64,000 nt of DNA, from NCBI GenBank assembly GCA_002013415.1, contig MAEX01000007.1, positions 209,649 to 273,648 of the forward strand. Direction: 5' to 3'. This DNA comes from Mycobacterium sp. D16Q14 (GTDB taxonomy: Bacteria; Actinomycetota; Actinomycetes; Mycobacteriales; Mycobacteriaceae). A program made the translations under genes and the position numbers. Shown here piece after piece: positions 52,547-64,000 of the stretch (position 1 is the stretch's first letter; each line of letters starts with the position of its first letter). The notes beneath the pieces are model-generated. The model saw only the letters and a program-made list of their open reading frames with translations, had not been told where the DNA came from and did no database searches.

Positions 52547-53866
52547 ATGGGTGATGTCACGCACCCATCACGTGAGCGTGATCGGGTATTGGATGCCGTG
52601 AGGCTCGTGTCGCTGGCCACGGTTGTGGCCTACCACGTCCTCGCGGGTAGCCCCACCCTCATCAAGGGCAAACCGGCTATGTCAGCGAATTACAACGTGC
52701 ACTGGCTGTTTTGGCTGATCCCGCTCATGCCCCTGTTCTTCTTCGCGGGCGCCGCAGCAAATCTTCACTCCTGGGAGTCCGGTAGGTCGTGGGGGCGGTT
52801 TCTGATGAGCCGGACGACGCGGCTCTTCCGTCCGGTCTTCTACTTCCTCGCATTCGTCGCGCTGGTGACCACCTTGCTGCGCATCACCATGGGCAACTCC
52901 CGACAACTCCTGTATCTCGAGATGCGTCATATCGAACTGCTCTGGTACGTCGGCGCTTATCTGCTGACACTGGCGTTCATGCCCTGGCTGGCCCGCATTC
53001 GCACGGGACGCCGACTCGGCGGGTTCATCGCGGCAATGTGCCTGTTCACGGCCCTGATCGACACCATCAGCGTCCTCACCGACACCTGGGTGATGACCGG
53101 CTGGATCAACATGATCTTCATGTGGCTTGTCCCCGCCGCGTTGGGCATCGCCTATCAGCGCGGGCTCATCCCCCGCCGGGTGGCGCTGGCAGCTGCGGCC
53201 GTCGCCCTGGGCGCCACCGTGGCACTGGCCATCCTGGGGCCCTACCCGACGGGACTGATCGCCAACATGCCGCCGACCTTGCTCCTCGCGACGAGCGCAA
53301 TAGTCGAGTGCCTGGTGGTGATCGCGCTGGCACCGGCCATCAATCGCCGGCTACAGGGGGCGCGCACCTGGAAATTCCTGGAGCTGTGCACCAGCGGCAG
53401 CATGACGATCTACCTGTGGCACTGGGTGGTCACGTTCCTGTTGTCCTACGGGGTCTACCTGACCCTTCATATCGGGTTGGTGAGTCCGCGCGATGGCTGG
53501 TACTGGCCGGGAAACGTGCTGCGCCTGGCGATCGTGTGCGCCATCATGGCCGCCTTCTTCGTCCCGCTGCGGGCCACCGAACGCCGCGCGCTGCCGTGGT
53601 GGGACCGCCCCATCCCGCCGATGAGTAAAGGGCGCGATATCGCGGTCGGCGTCCTCGTGCTGATCGGCGCCATCCTGACGTTTGTCTATACCCGGATCTA
53701 TGTCATCAATCCCGGCTGGGGCGGATTCACACCCATAGGACGATGGGTCGTTGTGGCCTCACTGATACCACTGGCCGCTGCGCGCGCACTCTGCCGAAAG
53801 ACGTTGCCCAGCACAGTGAATAGATCAGAAGGTCAGCTTCCGCTTGTTCACTCGTCAAGCAGGTAG
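52547..53866 (+). CDS. Acyltransferase-3 family membrane protein
   Basis: This 439-residue protein has about ten membrane spans and the acyltransferase-3 start R-D-R-V-L-D-A-V-R followed by the catalytic-type histidine in V-V-A-Y-H-V. Such enzymes O-acylate sugars, lipids or peptidoglycan at the membrane. ATG 52547 is used because the family homology begins a few residues later; GTG 52499 or the longest frame from 52355 are alternatives. Its end overlaps pyrF by 19 bp on the other strand. The substrate is unknown. Confidence 0.82.
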   Translation: MGDVTHPSRERDRVLDAVRLVSLATVVAYHVLAGSPTLIKGKPAMSANYNVHWLFWLIPLMPLFFFAGAAANLHSWESGRSWGRFLMSRTTRLFRPVFYFLAFVALVTTLLRITMGNSRQLLYLEMRHIELLWYVGAYLLTLAFMPWLARIRTGRRLGGFIAAMCLFTALIDTISVLTDTWVMTGWINMIFMWLVPAALGIAYQRGLIPRRVALAAAAVALGATVALAILGPYPTGLIANMPPTLLLATSAIVECLVVIALAPAINRRLQGARTWKFLELCTSGSMTIYLWHWVVTFLLSYGVYLTLHIGLVSPRDGWYWPGNVLRLAIVCAIMAAFFVPLRATERRALPWWDRPIPPMSKGRDIAVGVLVLIGAILTFVYTRIYVINPGWGGFTPIGRWVVVASLIPLAAARALCRKTLPSTVNRSEGQLPLVHSSSR

Positions 53867-54760
53867 GCGACGCTGTCCCGCAGCCTTGACACGGTCGCAC
53901 GCAGCGCCGCGACGTCAGGGCCTTCGCGCAGCACCTCGCGCGAGACCGCAGGCAGCAGCAGCGATCCCGGCGCCCCACCCAAGCCGCGCAGATCCTCGGG
54001 CCTGCCCCCCTGGGCGCCGAGCCCCGGGACAAGCACGGGGCCGCCAATCGACGACAAGTCCGGTGGATCGGTAACGGTTACCCCGACCACCACACCCATG
54101 GATCCCGGACCGGTCTCCTCGGCGTTCAGCGCGGCCACCTGGTCCACCATCGCTTGCGCGACGGTCGCGTCTCCGGTGCGCGCCCGCTGTACGGGAGGTG
54201 CTTCCGGATTGGAGGTCGCGGCGAGGACGAAGACACCACGATCGCGTTCGCGCGCCAGGTCCAGCAGCGGAGATAACGACCCGAAGCCCAGATACGGCGA
54301 GGCCGTGACGGCATCGGAGCTCAACGGCGAATCACCGAGCCAGGCCTGCGCATATGCGGCCATGGTCGATCCGATGTCGCCGCGCTTCGCGTCGGCCAGC
54401 AACAACACCCCGGCCTCACGCAGCCCCGCGATGACTCGTTCGAGTACCGAATACCCTGCGGCGCCATAGGTTTCGAAGAACGCCACCTGCGGTTTGACGA
54501 TCGCCACCTCGGCGAAGGCCTCCACGCAGATATCGCTGAATCTAGCCAGGCCCGACGCATTGGCATCCAGCCCCCAGGCGCGCAGCAGCTCCGGATGCGG
54601 GTCGATGCCTACGCACAGCGGGCCGCGGGATGCGGTTGCGGCCCGTAGCCGTGCGCCGAACGTCACCGAACCCACCGCTCTTCGCGCAAGCGGCTCATCG
54701 CCGCCCAACGCTCTTCGCGCAAGCGGCTCATCGCCGCCCAACGCTCTTCGCGCAAGCGGC

Positions 54761-54777
<17 letters not shown>
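53848..54777 (-). CDS. pyrF: Orotidine 5'-phosphate decarboxylase (type 2)
   Basis: The enzyme forms UMP from OMP. The family-like part (F-G-A-R-L-R-A then [12 protein letters not shown]) begins at GTG 54666, and the catalytic D-A-K-R-G-D-I-G lies in the middle. The 309-residue frame from ATG 54777 adds 37 residues made by three copies of the dispersed repeat (D-E-P-L-A-R-R-A). It is listed as the longest frame; translation from 54666 is at least as likely, since neither start has a strong ribosome-binding site. Confidence 0.9.
54677..54767 (-). repeat. 33-bp tandem repeat at the carB/pyrF boundary
   Basis: Two full 33-bp units (54677-54709, 54710-54742) and a partial third (54743-54767) share the 25-bp core found at 41463 and 47169. 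Within the three copies the core is identical. Read in the pyrF direction it encodes D-E-P-L-A-R-R-A; read on the plus strand, A-L-R-A-S-G-S-S. The carB stop codon (54761-54763) lies inside the third copy. Confidence 0.9.
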
Positions 54778-58098
<3,321 letters not shown>

Positions 58099-58099
<1 letters not shown>

Positions 58100-59229
58100 C
58101 AGCGGTTACCCCGATTCTCAAGTGACGTAACGAACTGATCGAACAGGTACTCGGCGTCATGAGGTCCGGCCGCCGCCTCCGGGTGGTACTGCACCGAGAA
58201 AGCCGATCCGTCCAACAGCCGGATCCCTTCCACCGTGCCATCGTTGGCGCATGTGTGGCTGACCTCGGCGCGCCCGAACGGCGTGTCGAACTGCTCGCCT
58301 GCTTCACCTTCGAGGGCGAAGCCGTGGTTCTGCGCGGTGATCGCGACCCGACCGGTCGAGTGGTCGATAACCGGGATGTTGATGCCGCGGTGCCCGAAGG
58401 TCATCTTGTAGGTGGACCGACCCAGTGCCCGGCCCAGCAGCTGATTGCCGAAGCAGATGCCGAACAGCGGGATCTTCTGTTGCAGCACCGCCTGTGTCAC
58501 CGCCACCACATGATCCGCGGTGGCCGGGTCGCCCGGCCCGTTGGACAGGAACACACCGTCGGGCGCCAACGCGAGCAGCTCGTCCGGGCTGATGGACGAG
58601 GGCACCACCTGCACCCGGATACCGCGTTGCGTGAAGTTCCGTGGGGTGTTGGTCTTGATCCCCAGGTCCAGAGCCGCCACGGTGAACCGATGCGCGCCAT
58701 CGGGTTCCACGATGTAGGTGTCATCGGTGCTCACCTCGCCGGCCAGGTCCGCACCCAGCATGGAGGGCTGGCCGTTGACGCGCGAGAGCAGGAAGTCGGT
58801 GGGCGCGTCGGCGACGGTACCGCTGAAGATCCCCGCCTTCATCGAACCGCGGGTACGCAGGTGACGGACCACGGCGCGGGTGTCGATTCCGGCGATGCCG
58901 ACGACGTGCTGCTTCTTGAGGGCCTCGTCGAGGGAACCCGTGGCCCGCCAATTCGATACCCGGTTCGAGGGATCTCGCACCGCGTATCCGGCAACCCAGA
59001 TCTTGCCGCCGCGGCTCTCGTCATCCTCGTCGTTCCATCCGGTGTTGCCGATCTGCGGCGCTGTCGCCACCACAATCTGCCGGTGATAGCTCGGGTCGGT
59101 CAGGGTTTCTTGATAACCGGACATGGCCGTGCAGAACACCGCCTCGCCGAGGGTTTCACCCACCGCGCCGAACGGCTTACCGGTGAACACCCGCCCGTCT
59201 TCGAGAACGAGCACCGCCTTGTCACTCAT
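58099..59229 (-). CDS. carA: Carbamoyl-phosphate synthase small subunit
   Basis: CarA supplies ammonia to CarB by hydrolysing glutamine. The 376-residue protein has the N-terminal domain with L-E-D-G-R-V-F-T-G and a class I amidotransferase with nucleophile I-C-F-G-N-Q-L-L-G and the histidine/glutamate in Q-Y-H-P-E. ATG 59229 is used; the open frame to 59313 lies over the upstream membrane-protein gene, with which it shares an ATGA overlap. Confidence 0.95.
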
Positions 59230-59723
59230 GACGCCTGCTTCCATTCCTCGTATTCGCTTCGCGGTCGTGCCAAAAATCCGGTGTCGATCTCGACGCCCGA
59301 GGGCAGCCGCCACCGAATCGCGAGAATTCCGTCGTGGGTAAGTACCTTGCCCGCCAGCGCCTTTGCCGTGCGAATCTCGGTGATGACATCCGCGGGTATC
59401 CAGATGTCTGTGGTTCCGCTGCGCTGCAGCAGGACTCCGCCGGTGTATCGAGTCAGGGTGGCGCTCGCCCGGTAGCCCAAGTCGCCCACCGCAATTCGAT
59501 CTTGCCAGTCCGGTGCGATAGTACTGCCGACGTAGAGACCGTCGACAGGTTCGATGACGATGTCACCGCGCTCGGCGGGCACGGCGGGCAGCTCTCCGAC
59601 AGTGTCGGCCTGGCGCTGCGCGCGTGCGCGCCAGCCGTGCCACATCAGTCGGAAGAGCAGCACCGACAAGGTGAGCGAGGCGCCCGCCATAATGAGCACA
59701 CCAACGAAGTCTCCGTGGTTCAC
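59226..59723 (-). CDS. Membrane-anchored protein of the pyr operon (Rv1382-like)
   Basis: This 165-residue protein has one N-terminal membrane span (about residues 8-30) and a cytoplasmic beta-rich, PH-like domain with [12 protein letters not shown] and [10 protein letters not shown] gene of this type stands between pyrC and carA in mycobacteria. Its function is unknown. It is joined to both neighbours by ATGA overlaps. Confidence 0.8.
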   Translation of the reverse strand: MNHGDFVGVLIMAGASLTLSVLLFRLMWHGWRARAQRQADTVGELPAVPAERGDIVIEPVDGLYVGSTIAPDWQDRIAVGDLGYRASATLTRYTGGVLLQRSGTTDIWIPADVITEIRTAKALAGKVLTHDGILAIRWRLPSGVEIDTGFLARPRSEYEEWKQAS

Positions 59724-61021
59724 AGCGCCACCTTGCCGTCCCGGGCAGTCACCCGGCCGCGCAGCAGCGTGGCAGTCACGATGGCAGGCAACGTCATCGA
59801 TTCGAATGGGGTGTTGGCCGACTTGCTGGCCAATCCGTCGCCCGTGACGGTCCAGGTGGCATCGGGGTCAACGATCGCCAGGTTGGCGGGCTCGCCAACT
59901 GCGATCGGACGCCCCTGATCGGTCAGACCGACGATCTGCGCCGGCCGCTCGCTCATCACCCTGGCGATATCGCGCCAGGTCAATAATCCCGGTTTCACCA
60001 TGGTCTCAACAACCACGGACAGCGCGGTCTGCAGCCCGAGCATACCGGGGCGGGCCGCGGCGAACTCACAGCATTTCTCGTGATCGGCATGTGGCGCGTG
60101 ATCGGTTGCCACACAGTCGATCACGCCATCGGCGAGCGCCCGGCGCAATGCTTCGGCGTCGGCGGACTCCCGCAACGGCGGGTTCACGCGGTACACACCG
60201 TCGTAGGAGGCGAGTCGGCTGTCATCGAGCAGCAGGTGATGCGGAGTCACCTCGGCGGTGATGGAGATTCCTTGTCCCTTCGCCCATTTGAGCAACTCCA
60301 CGGTGCCCGCGGTGGATGCGTGACAGATGTGCACCGGAGCACCGGTATCGCGGGACAAAATCGCATCCCGCGCGACGATGGATTCCTCGGCGGCGCGGGG
60401 CCATCCGGTCAGGCCCAGTTTGGCCGCGTGAGCGCCTTCGTGCGCCACGGAGCCGACGGTCAGCCGCGGTTCCTCGGCATGCTGGGCGATGAGCACACCC
60501 AGCCCCTTGGCGTACTCCAGCGCACGTCGCATCACCAGCGGATCGTGCACACACTTGCCGTCGTCGGAGAACATCCGCACCCGGCCCGCGCCGCGCGCCA
60601 TCATCGCCATCTCGGTGAGTTGCTTGCCCTCTAATCCGACGGTGACGGCACCAACCGGATGCACGTCGACAAGTCCCACCTGCTGGCCACGCTGCCACAC
60701 GTGATCTGTCACCACGGGGCTATCCGCCACGGGGTTGGTGTTGGCCATCGCGAAGACGGCGGTGTAGCCACCCAAAGCTGCTGCTGCCGAGCCGGAGTCG
60801 ATGGTCTCAGTGTCTTCGCGGCCTGGCTCGCGCAGGTGCGTGTGCAAGTCGACGAATCCGGGCAGCAGCACCTGACCGGGCGCTTCGATGGCCGTGTCGA
60901 CCTCCGTCTCGATGCCCGGCCCAAGACCGGCCTCGATGCGGGTGATCTGGCCGTCCTCGACGAGGACGTCAACCTGCTCGCCCTCCCCGTACAGCAGTAC
61001 GCCCTTGATCAAGACACTCAT
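59720..61021 (-). CDS. pyrC: Dihydroorotase
   Basis: PyrC closes carbamoyl-aspartate to dihydroorotate. The 433-residue metal amidohydrolase has [10 protein letters not shown] near residue 58, H-I-C-H-A-S-T near 245 and A-T-D-H-A-P-H near 305. It overlaps pyrB upstream (ATGA) and the membrane-protein gene downstream (ATGA). Confidence 0.96.
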   Translation of the reverse strand: MSVLIKGVLLYGEGEQVDVLVEDGQITRIEAGLGPGIETEVDTAIEAPGQVLLPGFVDLHTHLREPGREDTETIDSGSAAAALGGYTAVFAMANTNPVADSPVVTDHVWQRGQQVGLVDVHPVGAVTVGLEGKQLTEMAMMARGAGRVRMFSDDGKCVHDPLVMRRALEYAKGLGVLIAQHAEEPRLTVGSVAHEGAHAAKLGLTGWPRAAEESIVARDAILSRDTGAPVHICHASTAGTVELLKWAKGQGISITAEVTPHHLLLDDSRLASYDGVYRVNPPLRESADAEALRRALADGVIDCVATDHAPHADHEKCCEFAAARPGMLGLQTALSVVVETMVKPGLLTWRDIARVMSERPAQIVGLTDQGRPIAVGEPANLAIVDPDATWTVTGDGLASKSANTPFESMTLPAIVTATLLRGRVTARDGKVAL

Positions 61022-61962
61022 GCGGGCACCGCCTCATCGGAACCGACCAGTAGGTGGAACAGCACGGCCATGCGGATATGCACTCCATTCGATACCTGTT
61101 GCAGAACAGCGGATTGCGAAGAATCGGCCACCGACGACGCGATTTCCATACCGCGCAGCATCGGACCGGGATGCAGCACCACCGCGTGTTCGGGAAGAAG
61201 CCGCTGCCGGGCCTCGGACAAGCCGTACAGCACCGAGTACTCGCGCGCCGACGGGAAGAAGCCGCCGGTCATGCGTTCGGCCTGTACCCGTAGCATCAGC
61301 ACCGCGTCGGCGCCGGGCAGCTCGGCATCCAGATCGTGGGTGACCGTCACCGGCCAGGCCTCAATACCCACGGGCAGCAGAGTGGGTGGTGCCACGAGCA
61401 CCACTTCTGCGCCGAATGTACTGAGCAGCAAAGCATTCGACCGGGCAACTCGGCTGTGCAGAATGTCCCCGACGATGACGATGCGGCGGCCCTCGAGGCC
61501 GCCCAGCCGCTGGCGGATCGTAAGCGCGTCGAGCAGCGCCTGGGTGGGATGCTCGTGGGTACCGTCGCCGGCGTTGATAACGGCCGGGCCGCCCTCTCCT
61601 TCGGCAGTCCATTGAGCCAGCTGGGCGGCGACACCCGACGCTGGGTGGCGGACGATCAACGCATCGGCACCGATCGCACGCAGGGTCAAAGCGGTATCGC
61701 GCAATGACTCGCCCTTGGCCACGGAGGAACCCGATGCGCTGACGTTGATGACGTCGGCGCTCATCCACTTACCCGCGACCTCAAAGGAAACTCTTGTTCG
61801 CGTGGAGTTCTCGTAGAACATCGTGATGATGGTGCGCCCGCGCAGGGTCGGCAGCTTCTTGACCTCGCGCCCAGCCAGGGCCTGGAGGAACCGGTCGGCG
61901 TCATCGAGGATGGCGGTGGCCTCGTCGCGGGTCAGGTCGGCCGCCGACAGCAGGTGTTTCAC
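61018..61962 (-). CDS. pyrB: Aspartate carbamoyltransferase catalytic subunit
   Basis: PyrB transfers the carbamoyl group to aspartate. The 314-residue protein has the carbamoyl-phosphate motif F-Y-E-N-S-T-R-T-R near residue 54, H-P-x-Q near 140 (E-H-P-T-Q-A-L-L-D) and H-P-G-P-M-L-R-G near 265. It overlaps pyrR and pyrC by 4 bases on each side. Confidence 0.97.
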   Translation of the reverse strand: MKHLLSAADLTRDEATAILDDADRFLQALAGREVKKLPTLRGRTIITMFYENSTRTRVSFEVAGKWMSADVINVSASGSSVAKGESLRDTALTLRAIGADALIVRHPASGVAAQLAQWTAEGEGGPAVINAGDGTHEHPTQALLDALTIRQRLGGLEGRRIVIVGDILHSRVARSNALLLSTFGAEVVLVAPPTLLPVGIEAWPVTVTHDLDAELPGADAVLMLRVQAERMTGGFFPSAREYSVLYGLSEARQRLLPEHAVVLHPGPMLRGMEIASSVADSSQSAVLQQVSNGVHIRMAVLFHLLVGSDEAVPA

Positions 61963-62534
61963 GAGGCCGCTCCCTGCCCGCTGTTGATCACCACGGAGTC
62001 GCGACCGTCATGTTCGGTCAGCAGCACTTTGACGTCTTCGGAGCGTGCGGTCGGCACGTTCTTGCCCACGTAGTCGGCACGCAGCGGCAGCTCACGGTGC
62101 CCGCGATCAACCAGCACCGCCAGCTGCACCGCGCGAGGCCGGCCCAGGTCGCGCAGCGCGTCGAGGGCCGAGCGCACCGTACGGCCGGAGAACAACACGT
62201 CGTCAACCAGGACCACCAGGGCGCCATCCACTCCGCCCTCGGGAATGGAGGTGCGTTCGAGTGGGCGGTGGGGTTTGTTGCGCAGATCGTCGCGGTAGAG
62301 CGTGATATCCAGGAATCCGGCCGGCACCTCGACACCGGAGAACTCGGTGATGTGGGCGGCCAATCGCTTCGCGAGGGTGGCACCGCGGGTGGGGATCCCG
62401 ACCAATACGACGCGAGGTGCGTCACCGGAATCGGAAAGTGCGGTCTTTTCGATGATCTGATGCGCGATACGCGAGATGGTCCTGCCGACATCTGCGGCGG
62501 ACAACAGTTCGCGTCCCTCTGGTAATACGCCCAC
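61959..62534 (-). CDS. pyrR: PyrR, pyr mRNA-binding regulator / uracil phosphoribosyltransferase
   Basis: PyrR binds its own leader RNA when UMP is high. The 191-residue protein has the PRPP-binding motif [14 protein letters not shown] and the N-terminal [21 protein letters not shown] 62534 is proposed: GGAGAAGGAGG lies 12 bases before; the longest frame from 62564 would start inside the leader loop. It heads the pyr operon. Confidence 0.94.
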   Translation of the reverse strand: MGVLPEGRELLSAADVGRTISRIAHQIIEKTALSDSGDAPRVVLVGIPTRGATLAKRLAAHITEFSGVEVPAGFLDITLYRDDLRNKPHRPLERTSIPEGGVDGALVVLVDDVLFSGRTVRSALDALRDLGRPRAVQLAVLVDRGHRELPLRADYVGKNVPTARSEDVKVLLTEHDGRDSVVINSGQGAAS

Positions 62535-62546
62535 GCTTACGCGAGA

Positions 62547-62607
62547 CCTCCTTCTCCGCCTCACTGGACGGATCGTTAAAGGATGTCACTTATCGCCAGG
62601 GATCTTA
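62547..62607 (-). promoter_or_regulatory. pyr operon leader: -10 box and PyrR-binding loop
   Basis: TAAGAT (62607-62602) is a TANNNT -10. It is followed by UCCG-UCCAGUGAGG-CGGA, a 4-bp stem whose 10-base loop (within 62556-62569) matches the PyrR-binding sequence known from mycobacterial and Bacillus pyr leaders. GGAGAAGGAGG, the pyrR ribosome-binding site, begins inside the 3' arm, so PyrR bound to the loop would block translation. Confidence 0.7.
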
Positions 62608-62648
62608 GCATCCGGGCACCCGACGGCCACGACTGACAGGATGGAGTC

Positions 62649-63869
62649 ATGCCTGAGTCCGACGACACGTTTGATGCAGCTCTTGCTCCGATTCGCGCCG
62701 CGGTCAATGACCGCATACTCGCCGGAGCGGTAACGCTGGTGTGGCAGGGCGGGCAGCTCAAGCACCTGGGCGCCGTTGGCTATCGCGACGTCGCCGCCGG
62801 TCTGCAGATGGCCGACAACACCATTTTTCGCATCGCTTCCATGACAAAGCCGGTGATCAGTGCGGCCGCCATGTCTCTTGTCGACGACGGCACGATCCGC
62901 CTGAACGACCCGATCACCACCTGGCTGCCGGAGTTCGCCCAGATGCGGGTGCTCGCAGATCCAGACGGCCCGCTGGATGACACATTCCGGGCACCGCGCA
63001 CCATCACTGTCGAGGACCTGTTGACCCACCGCAGCGGGCTGACCTACGACTTCATCGCTACCGGACCAATAGCTAAGGCCTACCAGCCGCTGCACACCGC
63101 GGCGTTCAGTGAGCCCGACGAGTGGCTCGGGGCCATCGCCGCGCTGCCGCTGGTCTACCCGCCCGGTGAACGCTTCCACTACAGCCATTCCACCGATGTG
63201 CTCGGTCTACTCATCGCACGCGCGACCGGGCTGCCGCTGAACGAGCTGCTACGTCAACGAATCCTGGATCCGTTGGGCATGTCCGATACCGATTTCTTCG
63301 TTCCCGAGCGCAAGGCCAGCCGATTGGCACGCCTGTACGGCCTCGGCGATGACGACCAGATCGTGGCGGCCGACCGCGGCTATCTCACCTCGATGCCGAC
63401 GTCAGCACCGGCGCTGTGTCGCGGCGGCGGCGCTCTGGCCAGCACCGCGCACGACTACCTCACCTTCGCGCGGGCGCTCCTCGCCGGTGGCGAGGCCGAC
63501 GGAGTGCGCATCCTCTCCCCCGAGTCGACCGCCGCGCTGCGCACCAACCGGCTCACCCCGGCCCAGCGAAAGCTGCCGTCCTTCGGCCTGCCGTACTGGA
63601 CCGGACGCGGTTTCGGCCTGGGATTGTCGGTCGTGCTCGATCCGAACGAGGCCGCACTGTTCGGTCCGGGCGGTGCCGGAACCTTCGGCTGGCCGGGAGC
63701 ATTCGGCACCTGGTGGCACGCGGACCCGAAGGCCGACGCGATCCTGATGTTCCTGCCGCAGTGGCGCATGCCGGAACTGGACCCCAAGGCCGCCCTGGGG
63801 CGCACATCCACGCTGCGACTACAGCTGTTACATGTTCAGTTCGCGCAGGCGGTGTACGCCGCGCTCTAG
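62649..63869 (+). CDS. Beta-lactamase-family serine hydrolase (class C/EstB-like)
   Basis: This 406-residue protein has the beta-lactamase/esterase triad: S64-M-T-K67, the tyrosine motif R-F-H-Y-S-H-S near residue 177 and the C-terminal G-G-A-G-T-F-G-W in place of K-T-G. There is no signal peptide, so it is more likely a cytosolic esterase or peptidase than an antibiotic-inactivating enzyme (inference). It is divergent from the pyr operon; ATG 62649 has AGGATGGAG before it. Confidence 0.9.
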   Translation: MPESDDTFDAALAPIRAAVNDRILAGAVTLVWQGGQLKHLGAVGYRDVAAGLQMADNTIFRIASMTKPVISAAAMSLVDDGTIRLNDPITTWLPEFAQMRVLADPDGPLDDTFRAPRTITVEDLLTHRSGLTYDFIATGPIAKAYQPLHTAAFSEPDEWLGAIAALPLVYPPGERFHYSHSTDVLGLLIARATGLPLNELLRQRILDPLGMSDTDFFVPERKASRLARLYGLGDDDQIVAADRGYLTSMPTSAPALCRGGGALASTAHDYLTFARALLAGGEADGVRILSPESTAALRTNRLTPAQRKLPSFGLPYWTGRGFGLGLSVVLDPNEAALFGPGGAGTFGWPGAFGTWWHADPKADAILMFLPQWRMPELDPKAALGRTSTLRLQLLHVQFAQAVYAAL

Positions 63870-63962
63870 CGGCGAGCTCTGTAGGCATTCTTGAGCCCCT
63901 GACAACACCATGGAACGCAACGCTGTTCTGCAGTCCACGCCAACCGATACCGAGGTGCGAAG

Positions 63963-64000
63963 ATGACGATCCTGGCTCCCGAGACCAGCAGCGAGCCCAG
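63963..64000 (+). CDS. Unknown protein, 5' fragment cut by the window end
   Basis: Twelve codons are visible (M-T-I-L-A-P-E-T-S-S-E-P) from an ATG with GAGG eight bases upstream. They are too few to assign a family. The 93 bp before it, after the beta-lactamase-family gene, show no hairpin. Confidence 0.5.
   Translation, partial: MTILAPETSSEP

Overview
The window looks like chromosome of a rapidly growing mycobacterium, most likely the Mycobacterium (Mycobacteroides) abscessus-chelonae group. The reasons are high G+C, the mycobacterial backbone order uvrC-rapZ-yvcK-whiA / gap-pgk-tpiA / lprG-P55 / ribD-rpe-rsmB-fmt-priA / metK-coaBC-rpoZ-gmk-mihF-pyrF-carB-carA-pyrC-pyrB-pyrR, MspA-type porins, an F420-dependent luciferase-like oxidoreductase and ESX-type small proteins. 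The species call is inference; no rRNA or tRNA gene is seen.

Layout. 1-1,233: an EspC-like ESX-associated protein coupled to a YbaB/EbfC-like protein, then a hairpin terminator and secG. 1,283-4,201: a membrane zinc metallopeptidase and a DUF2207-type membrane protein, divergent, sitting between secG and tpiA. 4,203-7,251: glycolytic operon gap-pgk-tpiA. 7,308-13,680: an MFS transporter and the whiA-yvcK-rapZ-uvrC group. 13,797-16,719: two small secreted proteins and a lipoprotein gamma-glutamyltransferase, preceded by a perfect TACCC-N5-GGGTA palindrome. 16,729-23,370: an ethanolamine catabolic cluster (GAF-type regulator, aldehyde dehydrogenase, permease, EutB, EutC) with no shell genes. 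23,471-26,370: a PH-domain protein and riboflavin genes ribH, ribBA and ribE. 26,400-29,609: a secreted protein, two tandem MspA-family porins and a proline-rich secreted protein around a 452-bp regulatory region with a second TACCC-N5-GGGTA palindrome. 29,616-31,322: a decayed metQ-metN-metI methionine ABC transporter operon. 31,477-34,596: a secreted trypsin-like protease, then lprG-P55. 34,564-41,390: ribD, rpe, rsmB, fmt, a TetR regulator and priA. 41,448-48,170: a lipase-type hydrolase, a reductive pyrimidine/hydantoin catabolic cluster (NCS1 permease, LLM oxidoreductase, dihydropyrimidinase, carbamoyl amidohydrolase) and a steroid-5-alpha-reductase-like membrane protein. 48,239-53,866: metK, coaBC, rpoZ, gmk, mihF and a divergent acyltransferase. 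53,848-62,534: the pyrimidine biosynthesis operon pyrR-pyrB-pyrC-orf-carA-carB-pyrF, headed by a PyrR-type RNA loop beside the pyrR ribosome-binding site. 62,649-64,000: a beta-lactamase-family hydrolase and the first codons of one more gene.

Most noteworthy: (i) a 25-bp dispersed repeat, five copies, always at the 5' ends of genes and tandem threefold at the carB/pyrF boundary; (ii) the met operon pseudogenes with a nonsense codon, three +1 frameshifts and a metN/metI deletion at a microhomology; (iii) two perfect copper-repressor-like palindromes, one before the porins and one before the secreted-protein/GGT genes; (iv) a GTTGCA double site upstream of the ethanolamine operon; (v) the PyrR loop. 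No CRISPR array, insertion sequence or prophage was seen.
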